64,000 nucleotides of DNA from Turnera subulata (taxonomy: Eukaryota > Streptophyta > Magnoliopsida > Malpighiales > Passifloraceae). The translations under genes were made by a program, and so were the position numbers. The stretch lies in contig JAKUCV010003315.1 in NCBI GenBank assembly GCA_028386065.3, positions 43,042 to 107,041 of the forward strand, given 5' to 3'. Under the pieces are notes generated by a model. It saw only the letters and a program-made list of their open reading frames with translations, ran no database searches and was not told the origin of the DNA. Positions 1-11,865 of the stretch are shown one piece after another. The stretch's first letter is position 1, and every line of letters begins with the position of its first letter.

Positions 1-862
1 AGATCGAAGGCCACGAGCAGCTCTCTCTCTCTCCCCCCTTCGCGTTTGCTAGTCGGAGCTTGGGTGGGAGCGGTGGAGTGAAGTGGTGACGACCATGTGA
101 CGATTTGTCGAGTGGGAGAGGGGGTTCAACTACTACTTCTCTTCTTTGAGTTTGGTGGGATGGTGGAGGCGTGAGTATTGTGGCTCGATTGTTGGTGGTA
201 TTTTATTTATGGGTTTGTGATTTTGGATGCTCAACGGCGGGTAGGAGGGGCTGGGGAAGTGGTTGGTGGTGGGATGGGGGATGTGGAGGAGAGGGATGAG
301 AGGGAAGAAGGAAAAGGTGGCTGTGTGGGTGGTCGTGACATGAAGAAGAAAGGAAGGAGTGGTGGTTGCCAAGAGGAGGAAAAAGATGAGAAAAAATCAA
401 TTGAAAATGATTATTTTGTTGGGGTGGGTTTTTATGGTTTGAGTCGGGTTTTGGGAGGGTTTCATGTGGTATCCGTTGGGTTTTGAGTAGGTTGGGTGAA
501 AAAATCGGGTTGATAACATAAGGAGCCCACATAGACACGTGGATCTGACTTGTCTACCGACACGCAAAAACGGCGTCGTTTTGGTGTGAGACGACATCGT
601 TTTGAAACACCTCCCAAACCCCAAATCCGAGCAGCCTGCCACATCAGGAGGTACCTGACTGGGGGATCACGTTTGGCCTGCTCATGCAAAGTCGGGGTAT
701 ATGTCCGGCCAAAAAATAGTCGGGGTATATAATTGGCCAACCCACTAAACATGAGGGCCAAAAAACCCAAAAACCCCTTTACAATGGGTAGGGGTAATTA
801 GTAATTACAATTTTAAGTATAACGTCTGTGCCGCAAAAGAAATCGCGAAAAAACAAAACGAA
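1..862. other. Intergenic region upstream of RH36
   Basis: No coding region is supported here; the open frames are short and of biased composition. Positions 21-38 are a CT-rich run and 240-400 is G/A-rich. A G-box core (CACGTG) lies near 536-541. The stretch 566-605 carries two degenerate copies of a CGTCGTTTT-like motif, a sequence common in eudicot promoters and transposons. The 12-mer GTCGGGGTATAT occurs twice, near 691 and 719. The RH36 promoter and 5' UTR must lie in the last few hundred bases before 863. Confidence 0.5.
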
Positions 863-3800
863 ATGGGAGAGGAAGGCGAAGAAACGGTCACCGTAGACAA
901 AAACTTCCCTCTCTTCTTTAAACCCAAAACCCTAACCACCTCGAATACTTCCCTCCAAACCCCAATCCCTAAACCTAATCCAAATCCCCCTAAGCAACGC
1001 AAATCCGAGCCAGAAACCGAAGTACAACCCGAAAAACCTGCGAATTCGTTCTCGGAGCTGGGCCTGTCGGAATGGGCGGTGGGGACGTGCAAGGAGCTGG
1101 GGATGAAGCGGCCCACGGCGGTGCAGGCCCACTGCATCCCGGCGATCCTCGCCGGCCGTGACGTGGTGGGCCTGGCACAGACCGGCAGCGGCAAGACGGC
1201 GGCCTTCGCTCTCCCCATCCTGCAGCGGCTGGCGGAGGACCCCTACGGGGTGCTGGCCCTGGTGGTCACCCCCACCAGAGAACTGGCGTACCAGCTGGCG
1301 GAGCAGTTCCGGGCGCTGGGGTCGTGCCTCCACCTGCGGTGCGCTGTGGTGGTTGGGGGTATGGATATGCTCACCCAGGCCAACACCCTCATGGGTAGGC
1401 CCCACATCGTGATTGCCACCCCGGGAAGAATCAAGGTCTTGATCGAGGACAATCCAGATATTCCCTCCGTCTTCTCAAAAACCAAGGTAGTAGTAATGAT
1501 AATTTTTTTTCACTCTCGAGAAGTTTACATGTTCTTTTTTTTCTCTGGGTTTTCTGTTTAAAGTGCTTTCAAATTGTTTCAGTTCCTTGTCCTGGACGAG
1601 GCTGATCGGGTTTTGGATGTTGGGTTTCAAGAGGAACTAAGGGTGGTGTTCCAGTGCTTACCTAAAACTAGACAAACGCTCTTGTTTTCAGCTACAATGA
1701 CCCCTGAATTGCGCGCCTTGCTTCAGCTCTCTGCAAATAAGCCTTACTTCTATGAGGCCTATCAAGGTTTCCAAACCGTCGAGACTCTTAAGCAGCAGTT
1801 TGTTTTGGTGTCGAAGAATGTCAAGGAAGTATATCTGGTGCACATTTTGTCCAAGTTGGAAGATATGGGTATCCGGTCTGCTATAATATTCGTCTCCACG
1901 TGCAGGTATAAAATTACTTCAATTGTCACCGTTATGGCCCTGATATTTGTGGTCTTCCTCTTCTTATAGATCTTAGTTGCGTCTTGGGTGTGAGTTTCAA
2001 ACTGAACCCGCTATCTAATGGTCAACTGCTTTTGCTGGCGTAATTTTAACTGCCAAAGTGTGATTAGGAGTGACTTATATACGATCATATTCTGAAACCT
2101 TCTTATATCTATTTAACTATGCAATGTGGGTGCAGAACTTGTCATTTCTTGAGTTTATTACTGGAAGAGCTCGATGAAGAACCTGCAGCACTACATTCAT
2201 TCAAGTCTCAGTCTCTAAGACTTTCTGCGTTGCATCGATTCAAATCTGGAAGGGCTTCTATATTGATTGCTACGGATGTTGCCAGTCGTGGTTTGGATAT
2301 TCCTACTGTTGATCTTGTTATCAACTATGACATCCCAAGGTTATTCTTCTTAGAAACCTTCATTCTTTGTTGCTTACTGGAGATTTTTTGTGAAATTTAT
2401 ATCATCTGTCTTTCGTTGCAGGTTCCCTACAGATTATGTCCATCGAGTAGGTCGTACTGCAAGAGCAGGCAGAGGAGGTCTGGCTTTAAGTTTTGTTACC
2501 GAGGTAAGTAGTAACAGACTTGCTGTGTGTTGTAATAGCGACATTTTGTACCTGCACCATAAAACTCCCAATAGGAAAACTTTCTTCGAAAAATTGTTTC
2601 AAAGGATAATTTCCCAGTACTTCTGGGCTGGAAAATATTGGCTGCCTGTCTTAAATATGTAACAGCTTGCACTTCTAATGAAAAAAGGACTGTTAGTTCT
2701 GTACTTTTTGCCTTTTTCATGTGGTTATACTTTCTGGGAGAAAAAAATCCTATCTAGTTATGCAAGTGATTCCTTTATTATTCTTGTTGTCACATTGGAA
2801 TGTTTGATCATTTTGATTTCGTTTCTATCTGATTTATAACCATGCTTTAATATTAGAAACTGAATGCAGAAACCAATGCAGAGAATTTTCTTTTTTTTTT
2901 TTTTCCTTGTACTTATTGTTGAGTTACATCTTTGGTCAAGTTACAGGGTTTTCATATTCTTGCGTAATATGTAACAGCTTGCACTTCTAATGAAAAAAGG
3001 ACTGTTAGTTCTGTACTTTTTGCCTTTTTCATGTCGTTATACTTTCTGGGAGAAAAAACTCCTATCTAGTTATGCAAGTGATTCCTTTATTATTCTTGTT
3101 GTCACATTGGAATGTTTGATCATTTTGATTTCGTTTCTATCTGATTTATAACCATGCTTTAATATTAGAAACTGAATGCAGAAACCAATGCAGAGAATTT
3201 TCTTTTTTTTTTTTTTCCTTGTACTTATTGTTGAGTTACATCTTTGGTCAAGTTACAGGGTTTTCATATTCTTGCGTCATATTTGTTTGATATTGTCTTC
3301 AGCTGGAGGGATTGGGAATGATTTAACATCTCATACACACTCTCATTTTGAACCGTTTTATCTTTGACGTTGTACCTGAGTTCCCAGACCACTGACTGAA
3401 GTTTGAATTTGTAATTTGAGTAGCTTGACCAGCATAGCCAACTTCCATGATGAAAATGCTTATGTGAAAGGCTGTTAGACACTATATTTTGCAATGAAAT
3501 TAAATTTTTTCTCTCTTTGTTATTCCATGCTTGTTCTCTATGTTGTCATTAGAAGTTTTTGATTAATCTTGTGACATGAAATTGGCAGAATGACATAAAG
3601 CTGATCAAGAAAATAGAAAAAGAGGTTCTTGAAAAACAATTGGAGGAATTTGAATGTCAAGAAAAGGATGTTCTTTCTGATATTACAAAGGTAATTTGTC
3701 TCTAGGTGCTTTTGATTTTCATGGATCTGAGTATCTGGGTTTATTTGTTGTGTGTGGTTCTGTGGATGGTGACCTCTGTCCCTCTCTCCCTCTTTGTTCC

Positions 3801-4532
3801 TGTTCCTGGTGATCCTGTGCACGGATTTATTTCTTGTTCTCCTTTAATTGTTTGAAGAAATTCAATGTCTAAGAGTTAGCCTTTTGTTATACTGATTGAT
3901 ACTTTATTGAATCATAAACGATTAAGAGTTAGCCTTTAAGTAAGTTGAAGAGGTTTATAATCTAGCTTGCTAAATAGGAGTTGGTTGTACTGTTCAAGAT
4001 AAGTTTCGAATGGCACTCTGTTAGGAATGACATTGTTATGGCATTTTGTCTGTCCTGGCTTTCCTAAAACATTTATTAACTATTTGTGAAAGACCGTTCA
4101 AAGCTGTCTTTGTATCTATCATATCATATGGCCCTGAGATCCAGCAGGTGTTTGGCCCCGCTGGTTCCCCAGCTGTGGTCGTTTCATTGCTTTCGACGGT
4201 CACGTGGTGTTATAATGGAGTATGATAAAAGATATCTAAGTGCCTCTGTCTGTTGAACTTTGGGGGAAATGGGAGTGGAGTAAATGAAGGAAATATTCAA
4301 TGTTTGTAGCTCAGGAAGTAGTGTTCCACAATACAGCTTGCTTACACACTCTTGCATGACAACTTTGCAGATTTACAAGGCTAAACGTGTAGCTAAAATG
4401 AAGATGATGGATGAGGGCTTTGACGAGCAAGAAAAAGAACGGAAGAAACAAAAACTGAAAACGCTGGCGGAGAAGGGACTCTTGAAGGAACAAAGTAAAA
4501 AAAAGAGAAAGAGGGACAAGTCCGTGAGGTAG
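863..4532 (+). CDS. RH36: DEAD-box ATP-dependent RNA helicase, RH36 / Dbp8 / DDX49 type
   Basis: Six exons: 863-1486, 1583-1905, 2136-2339, 2422-2503, 3589-3690, 4371-4532, giving 498 residues. All junctions are GT-AG and the frame is kept. The helicase motifs appear in order: AQTGSGKT (105-112), PTRELA (137-142), DEAD (213-216), SAT (244-246), [10 protein letters not shown] (361-370) and [11 protein letters not shown] (391-401). A lysine-rich C-terminal tail follows, as in the Dbp8/DDX49 branch. Proteins of this branch are nucleolar ATPases needed for 18S rRNA maturation; the Arabidopsis member RH36 (SLOW WALKER 3) is needed for female gametogenesis. The length is close to the Arabidopsis protein. 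The 1,085-nt intron 4 contains a recent tandem duplication. The start is the first ATG of the exon and precedes a proline-rich N-terminal extension of about 60 residues. Confidence 0.93.
2654..3277. repeat. 312-bp tandem duplication in RH36 intron 4
   Basis: Copy 1 (2654-2965) and copy 2 (2966-3277) are adjacent and in the same orientation, with a constant offset of 312 bases. By eye I find only two differences: a G/C change in GTGGTTATAC, and one base after the run of A in the GGGAGAAAAAA segment. Even the 14-base T run is the same length in both copies. The near identity points to a recent duplication. It lies wholly inside an intron and does not alter the protein. Confidence 0.95.
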
Positions 4533-6320
4533 TTTGTTTTTCTCCTATAATGCTAACGTCTTTCAATCCCACAGCGTTCTCCCTCTCCTTTTCTTCCCAA
4601 TTTATTGTTTGTATACTTTTCGCTGAATTCAAATACTATTAGTTCAACAAAAACAAGAAAATTCGATTATTCAAATAGTGAAATACAAAGACGAAAAGTT
4701 GATTTAAATTAGTGCATTCATCTGTACTCTGTATCAAGCATGCCTAATTCTTCTATACGTCGAGTTCAGGGGAAAAAAAACATATCTTATACGCCCCTTT
4801 GATTAGAATTAACTAACAAAATTTAGGACTTTTGTCCCACGCATGCCTAATGATGTTGATTCTCCCGGTCCAGCTATGGAAAACATGCCAATTCTGTGAT
4901 GTTTGAAAAGTAGGGGCTGAATTCATTACTATTTTTTTTTTGATAATACTATTTTGTATTTTTAGTTACAATCAATCAATTAATTAGTTATATTCACTGT
5001 TACAATTATTTTAGATGGGACAACCAGACAACGACCTTTTAAAGTTTAAACTCTGAGAAGAAGCTTTTACTTTCTAGCAACATAATATCATCCTGGAAAA
5101 TCAGTAAAGGACATTATTATGAGACGAGGGGAAACAATGATGCCTCAATAGAAAGGTGTGGGTATGTTGGTACGAATGATTATCAGGCAAAAGAATCCAT
5201 TTCAGATATGGCCGAAACATGAACTGCAAGATTAGAAAGATGTAAAAGCGTTATAAAAATTGGTAAGATGTGAAGTTACAAAGACTTGTATAAAATTATT
5301 TATATACGTGAATAGAAGAAGAGGGTGGAGGCATGATGTTTCGTTAGTAGTTAAGTGCCAGTCACCAAAGTTACACTTCCCATTCTGGTGTAGAATGGAC
5401 TCGAAAAATAACCACTTTGATTCTTACCGCGGTCGATCAATGACTACTGACTTTCTACCGATGACCTTTTTTTAATTCAAAGTACCCAAACAAAAGGTCC
5501 CTTTTCCTGTTTAAGAAAAGTCAAGATCGATCGTGTTAGGTACATGATTAGCCGTTGTAGATGTGCATCTCACCTTTAATTATATTTTGTTATATCTTGC
5601 TTTTTAAACAAATCAATTATTAGTCCTTTAGGCGTAGCACACGACTTGGAAAAAATAATTTAGTAATTTAACAAAGGAAAATGAAAATGAAAAGAAGCAA
5701 GCTGTGTTTGCGTCCTCCTATACTGTTGTACAAGCTAAGAGGGTGATCTCATGTTGGATGGATATGATTTGGAATTAGGATGATTTGATTCCCCGAATCC
5801 CATCATCAACCGGTGCACACGAATTGTGTGCGAGCTTAAGATTGTTTTCAACGGCTGATAAGCTGACCCACGCAGATATGCTGCCGTTTTGGCCCTTAAA
5901 AAAAAAAGAAGAAAACATTAAAATAATTTACCCCCCAGCCCCCACCATGAAAAATATCTGTCACGTTCTCTCCCTCACATGATCCCTCCCCCACCCACCA
6001 AGTGTGCGCATCCATTCCAACGTGACAAAACGCCAGCGAATCCCCAAATGGGATCTGTTTTCGATATCTTCATTTCCTTTGTTTTGTTGTCTTTTGAAAT
6101 TAATTAAACTGTTCTTTCTTTAAAGAGCAGATTACCAAGATATATTAGCACTAATCGTGTTTTCTTTTTTAAAATGGAAAAAAACAATTGCTTATCTGTC
6201 CATCACAGTCACTCACTCTCTTCGCCTACTCCCTTCCCTCACTCACTCACTCTATAATTATCGCTCCTCCTCCTCAACCTTACACTTCGGGCCTCTCCTC
6301 CTTTTCTTTCTCCTTTTCAG
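4533..6320. other. Intergenic region, RH36 3' flank and DWF1 promoter
   Basis: No gene is supported. The first part is the RH36 3' UTR and AT-rich spacer. From about 6200 the sequence becomes strongly CT-rich (CTCACTCACTCAC, CCTCCTCC), typical of a plant 5' leader. A possible TATA-like element TATAATTA lies at 6253-6260. This CT-rich block is the likely DWF1 transcription start region. Open frames inside it reflect base composition. Confidence 0.5.
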
Positions 6321-7818
6321 GTACTCCTCTTTTCTCCTGTTTTTCTCCCTCCTCTCCACTCCAAAAGCTGCTGCTTCTGGTCTTCATTGCCTCCTTTTTT
6401 TTTTCTCTTTTGACCTTTTTTGTTAACCGCTTCTAGATTGATCCCTAGTTTTTCCTCTCCGGCTATGGTGTACCTTTATAGTAACTTAAAAAAATGAAAA
6501 CGGAACAAACTAAGACTGGAAAAGCGAGAAAGCGAGAGGAATATACGGTTGGTGGAGTAGTCAGTCTCTGGAGTTTTCTCTTCAGTGACTCTTTGTTTGA
6601 CTGTGAAATGTGTAGTACTGTAGTGTAGTGGGGAGTATTTTTAAGTCTCGAGTTATTACGTCACGGTCTGCAATTCCTACGGTCCTGATTTGATGAAAAA
6701 AGGAGTAGGATTGGTGGTGGTTGTTTGGCAGATCTGATCAACGTCTTGAAATTATTTGAATGTCGTTTTTCGTTTCTATCTTTGGCTCTTCCGTTCCGGA
6801 TCTCTCATCAACCTACCGTGAATTGTTTCATGTGTAGTCCATTCTGGTCGAGATCTTGTAGATGTTGATGTTTTTGACTTGTTTTTACCGTTTTTTAGCT
6901 TTCCTTTTTTAGTTCTTGTGCTATCTATGTGTACATCCCAGCAGATTACGTCTCGTTCGAGATATATTTACATTTTTTTGGTTGTGACTTACTTGCATGC
7001 AAGAGTTTCGTAAAATCGTTTTCACTTTTCTGCATTATATGTTTTATAGTGGAAGTGCTCATCCTCAGTGTAGATCTAGTAGGTAGACTAACCACCAAAA
7101 GATTGTGACATAAATATACTGCATTTAATGTTTGGTTACCACTACATTACTACTTACACTTGTGTGAACCAGCACAATCTTTAGCATCTAGACTGGTGAG
7201 TCTCATTTGTTTCGTGAAGATCCGTTCTTTGCCTGTAAATGTAGTGTTTGCCTTTTGTAATTATGGAAATTTTCATGTTCTTTTCTTAAGGTATAGGGAA
7301 CTAGATATACTACTTTGTTTGGTAATCATTGTTAATATAACGGTAATGCAAGGTTTGTGGTGGCATCTGGTGCTTTTATGCCTGCTGGATATTTGTTCTG
7401 TCTTTTTTGGTAGGTATGATTTTGGACCTTTTTTGCATGGGGAACTGGGTTACTAGCAGTGTCTGCCATTTCTTTGGTGTTATGATGTGAAGCTGATAGA
7501 TTAAAAATGTTAATGTTTTTCTTATTCTGCTGTATATTCTGGCTTTAACTTGTTCATTGATCTTGAAAGTTGATGTGTTTTCTGTTCCGGCACTGATTCT
7601 TTGTCTAAATTCTGCTGACTGTAAGGTTCATTCAAACCTTGGTCCCTTGCGTTACTATCTTGCTTTATCATGTACAATCACTTGGTTTTACAAACTTTAG
7701 GATCAGTGGGGTGTATTTGTTTTCTTAGAAGTACTATTCTTTGAAGCTCAGGAGCTGAATCTTAAGCCTCTTTTTTCTACATGTCTAAATTCTCTTGCTT
7801 TTCTTTTTTTTTTCCCAG
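6321..7818 (+). other. Probable DWF1 5'-UTR intron
   Basis: A good acceptor (a long T run then CCCAG, ending at 7818) lies 26 bases before the DWF1 ATG, with no plausible coding upstream. The best donor I see is CAG|GTACTC at 6320/6321, directly after the CT-rich leader. That gives a T-rich leader intron of about 1.5 kb. Long 5'-UTR introns in plants often raise expression, which would suit a highly expressed sterol enzyme. The acceptor is well supported. The donor is a choice among several GT sites and could be wrong. Confidence 0.45.
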
Positions 7819-7844
7819 TGAGCGGTCATCTTGACTTGATCACA

Positions 7845-9961
7845 ATGTCTGATCTCGAGGCTCCACTGCGGCCGAAGAGGAAGAAGATCTGGGTAGACTA
7901 CTTTGTCCAGTTCCGGTGGATCATTGTGATTTTTGTTGTCCTCCCAATTTCCTTCACCCTTTACTTCCTCACATATCTTGGGGATGTCAGATCAGAGATG
8001 AAATCCTATAAACAGAGGCAGAAGGAGCATGACGAAAATGTTAAGAAAGTAATCAAGCGGCTCAAAGAGAGGAATCCTAAAAAGGATGGCCTTGTCTGCA
8101 CTGCACGCAAGCCTTGGATTGCTGTGGGAATGCGGAATGTTGATTATAAGCGGGCTAGGCATTTTGAAGTTGACCTGTCTGCCTTCCGCAATATCCTTGA
8201 AATTGACCAAGAAAGAATGATTGCTAGATGTGAGCCACTTGTCAACATGGGACAAATCTCAAGGGCAACTGTCCCATTGAATCTTGCCCTTGCAGTGGTT
8301 GCTGAACTTGATGATCTGACTGTTGGGGGGCTTATTAATGGATATGGAATCGAAGGAAGCTCTCACATCTATGGCTTGTTCTCTGACACTGTTGTGGCTT
8401 ATGAGATTGTCCTTGCTGATGGCCAGCTTGTTAGAGCTACCAAGGACAATGAGTATTCTGATCTCTTTTATGCCATCCCTTGGTCTCAGGGAACACTTGG
8501 GCTTCTAGTCTCTGCTGAGATTAAGCTAATTCCTGTCAAGGAATACATGAAGCTGACTTACAAACCTGTGGAGGGCAATCTACAAGACCTTGCACAGGCC
8601 TATGTGGACTCTTTTGCACCTAGAGATGGTGATCAGGATAACATGGAGAAGGTTCCAGACTTTGTCGAAGGTATGGTCTACAATGCTACCCAAGGAGTGA
8701 TGATGACTGGGAGGTATGCATCAAAAGAGGAAGCCAAGAAGAAAGGTAATAAGATCAATAACGTCGGTTGGTGGTTTAAGCCCTGGTTCTACCAGCATGC
8801 ACAGACGGCCCTGAAGCGAGGCGAGTTTGTGGAGTACATTCCAACCAGGGAATATTACCACAGGCACACGAGGTGTCTATACTGGGAAGGGAAGCTTATT
8901 CTTCCATTTGCAGATCAATGGTGGTTTAGGTTTCTTTTGGGTTGGATGATGCCTCCAAAGGTTTCTTTGCTCAAAGCAACTCAAGGTGAAGCAATCAGAA
9001 ACTATTACCATGAGATGCATGTCATCCAGGACATGCTTGTTCCTCTTTACAAGGTTGGAGATGCTCTTGAATGGGTCCACCGTGAGATGGAGGTATAGTT
9101 GTTCTACCCTATTCTCATTTCCTTCTTTGGTTATCATATGGTTCTATAGGGTGTTACCTCTTATTATCTTATGACCTTCAGGAAATATCTGCTCCTAAAA
9201 TATTGAAATCGGAAAAAAAACAAGAAATATAATTGGTATTGGAATCCCGTGTAAATTTATCTGTTATGGTTAAAAGGAATGGAGGAAAGAGTTGAGACAG
9301 CATGTCCGAATCAGTATTTTCTTTGTAGAATCAGTATTTTCTTTGTAGAATGCTCGTGTTTGTATTGGTCCTGCGGCGAAAGGCTTTGTGCAGTTATTAT
9401 TGCAGGCTGCGTGCATTTAGATGCTATTTCGCATGTTTTTAACCCCCTGCAGGTGTAACAATGCTTCCATGACCATTGTGGATCAGGAATTGAATATGAC
9501 TATTGTTGATTTTGCAGGTGTACCCAATTTGGTTGTGTCCTCACAGATTGTACAAGCTCCCGGTCAAAACTATGGTGTATCCTGAGCCAGGATTCGAGCA
9601 TCAGCACAGACAGGGAGATACTTACTATGCCCAGATGTATACCGATGTTGGGGTCTATTATGCTCCGGGGCCTGTCTTGAGGGGTGAGGTGTTTGATGGT
9701 GCAGAGGCAGTTCGTAGAATGGAGGAGTGGTTAATCGAAAACCATGGCTTCCAGCCACAATACGCGGTGTCTGAGCTGAGTGAAAAGAATTTCTGGAGAA
9801 TGTTTGACGCTGGGCTCTACGAGCATGCCAGGAAGAAATATGGAGCTGTTGGAACTTTCATGAGTGTGTACTACAAAAGCAAGAAAGGGAGGAAGACTGA
9901 GAAAGAGGTGCAGGAAGCCGAACAAGCTCACCTTGAGACTGCTTATGCAGAGGCTGATTAA
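7845..9961 (+). CDS. DWF1: Delta(24)-sterol reductase DWARF1/DIMINUTO (FAD-linked)
   Basis: Two coding exons, 7845-9092 and 9518-9961, encode 563 residues, close to the usual 561. DWF1 converts 24-methylenecholesterol to campesterol, the precursor of brassinosteroids, and also acts in sitosterol synthesis. It is a DHCR24 homologue. One membrane segment lies near residues 24-46 (WIIVIFVVLPISF), followed by an FAD-binding PCMH-type domain at about 100-220, with conserved GLINGYGIEGSSH and PWSQGTLGLL. The C-terminal half is highly conserved, including GWWFKPWFYQHAQ and the end ETAYAEAD. In Arabidopsis the C-terminal part binds calmodulin, which is needed for function. The ATG is chosen because MSDLEAPLRPKRKK matches the family N-terminus; the frame extends upstream only through a non-ATG codon. 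Confidence 0.97.
9308..9347. repeat. Perfect 20-bp tandem duplication in DWF1 intron
   Basis: The 20-mer beginning GAATCAGTATTTTC occurs at 9308-9327 and again, without change, at 9328-9347. It lies in the single intron between the DWF1 coding exons. It could serve as a length marker but shows no sign of function. Confidence 0.95.
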
Positions 9962-11865
9962 ATTAGTGGGCTAATTTTCAAGTGTACTTTTTTTTCTAAT
10001 TAGGAGGGATTTCTTTCGTTCTCTGTTTCTTCGTGTTATGGTTTTTGGCCACGCCTGAGTTTTTCATTTTTATGTAGCGAATGCTTTAGCCTGCTGACTT
10101 TTAATCCCCGGGTGGTTGGATTTGTTAACAAACCCGTTGTTTGGAATGGTTTATGAAATGGTGGATTTTCCGGTGTTTAATATCCCCTTCTTTCTTTTTG
10201 ATCCCAAAATCAAAAAAGAAAAAGATTTTTGCAACCAAACTTTGCCTTCGAGAGTTTCACGCCCAATTCCACATTTTTCCTACGCAATTTTCAACAATTT
10301 GACCAAATCTTGCCGCCTCTCGAAATTTGACTCGGAATAGGGAGAGTTTCCAAATTTGTGGCTAATGTGCAATTATGAAGAACTATTTGTAAAGGACCAA
10401 TCTGCAACCATAATAAAAACACAAAATCAAAGTTATTTTCTCATTAATCCACACGAGCACGATATCTGTAGACTTGTCGGGAAAGAAAGAATACAGGAAA
10501 ATGTGAGCTTACATAGTTATGCTTTCCATGGTACTGGTAGGAGGTTTCAGGTCTATTAAATAAAAGTCATAGGTCAGAATGCAAAAACCGAGAGAAGACG
10601 CTGTGTAAGGATACCACGGTATCTGACTTTGGTTTAATAAACTTCTTTCATTATATTCGTTATTTCTTTTGCTTGTTGCTGATAGGTAGCAGGATTATTT
10701 GGAACAATAATTTACGTGTCACAAAGAAATATTTTTCTTCATTTTTCCTTTTATTTTCTGTCTCCAGCATCTCTCCAGCTCTCACAGAGCAACTATTCCC
10801 CCTCTTTTGCCATGCACTGGCATTTTCCTCCATCCCTCAATTTGATTATCCCTCACAACATAAGAGATCGTGTGATGGACCAATTGGAAGATATAATAAC
10901 ACTTGTGAAACGCTCAGATTAGATGTTGCCAAAAATTTTCTGCCGGTAACAAATTCATCCCTACCATGAATCTACACAACTGAATATCAGTTGCAAAACA
11001 AAAACTCGTTTCAATCGCAAATCACATCATCCCCGTTGTCAGGGGATCGAAGCCGCACCTGCAAAAAAGGAAGAAGACATTCTGGTGAGTAGTCTATTTG
11101 AGTATAAATTGCACGGACGAAATAAGCTAAAGAAGCATCAAGGAGGTTTTAAACCAAAAAGAGACTTAGTTGCAAAATGTTTATATTGCCTTTCCTTTGC
11201 TTTTCTTTTCCTATCTTGTGTGTGCATGCATGCATGTAGAGAGAATGGAAGTAGCTAAAACGTGAGGATTCTCCCCTGAAAATTCAACACGAAGAAATTT
11301 AACAAAAGCAAAGAACAGTTTGCTGTCATGTGCTCGCTCAACCGAGCGGTTATGACACTTGATATTGCTTCAAGGAATGCTATAGAAGCATTAGCTCTCA
11401 TTCTCAAAACTCTAAGGATTATGTTTAATACACCCACAACACTGTATTCCTCTAATCTTAACTGATTTGGCTTGTCTTGGTATGGGGACACCAGAAGAGG
11501 CATACGAATGTAGAATGAAAGAAGACAAATTACTCCTCTACATTGCAGAATAGTTGGAATTTTAAGAAAAAAATTGGATTGGTGTCAAATTCATGACTAC
11601 AAACAGCAAGATATCTATCAGGGACAGGCATTTTGCTTTTAAAGACCAACAAATAATCGCATGCTTGCAACGATGATAGAGCATTAGACAGATTTTACAA
11701 GACAATCACAGGCTTATAGGGGCAAGGGAATTGCTTAGATGGCGATTGAAAGAAATGTCAGTTTGCAACTACAGTTGTACTTGGATGCAGGAACGGAGAA
11801 AGGTTTGCTAAAATTGCTTGATCCAGTAGCAGTAGAGAAACCACTACTTTACTTACCATGTATTA
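9962..11865. other. Intergenic region between convergent DWF1 and NTMC2T5
   Basis: This spacer holds the 3' ends of two convergent genes. I see no supported coding region, RNA gene or transposon. A short alternating run (GTGTGCATGCATGCATG) lies around 11220-11236. Short open frames such as that at 10673-10969 have no recognisable protein. Confidence 0.5.

Noticed and set aside
178..486. 102-codon plus-strand frame near the start of the window
   Set aside because: Gly/Lys/Glu-biased, no recognisable protein, no splice partners; composition of a GA-rich stretch.
6157..6436. Overlapping Ser/Leu/Phe-rich frames before DWF1
   Set aside because: They come from the CT-rich leader of DWF1, not from a coding gene.
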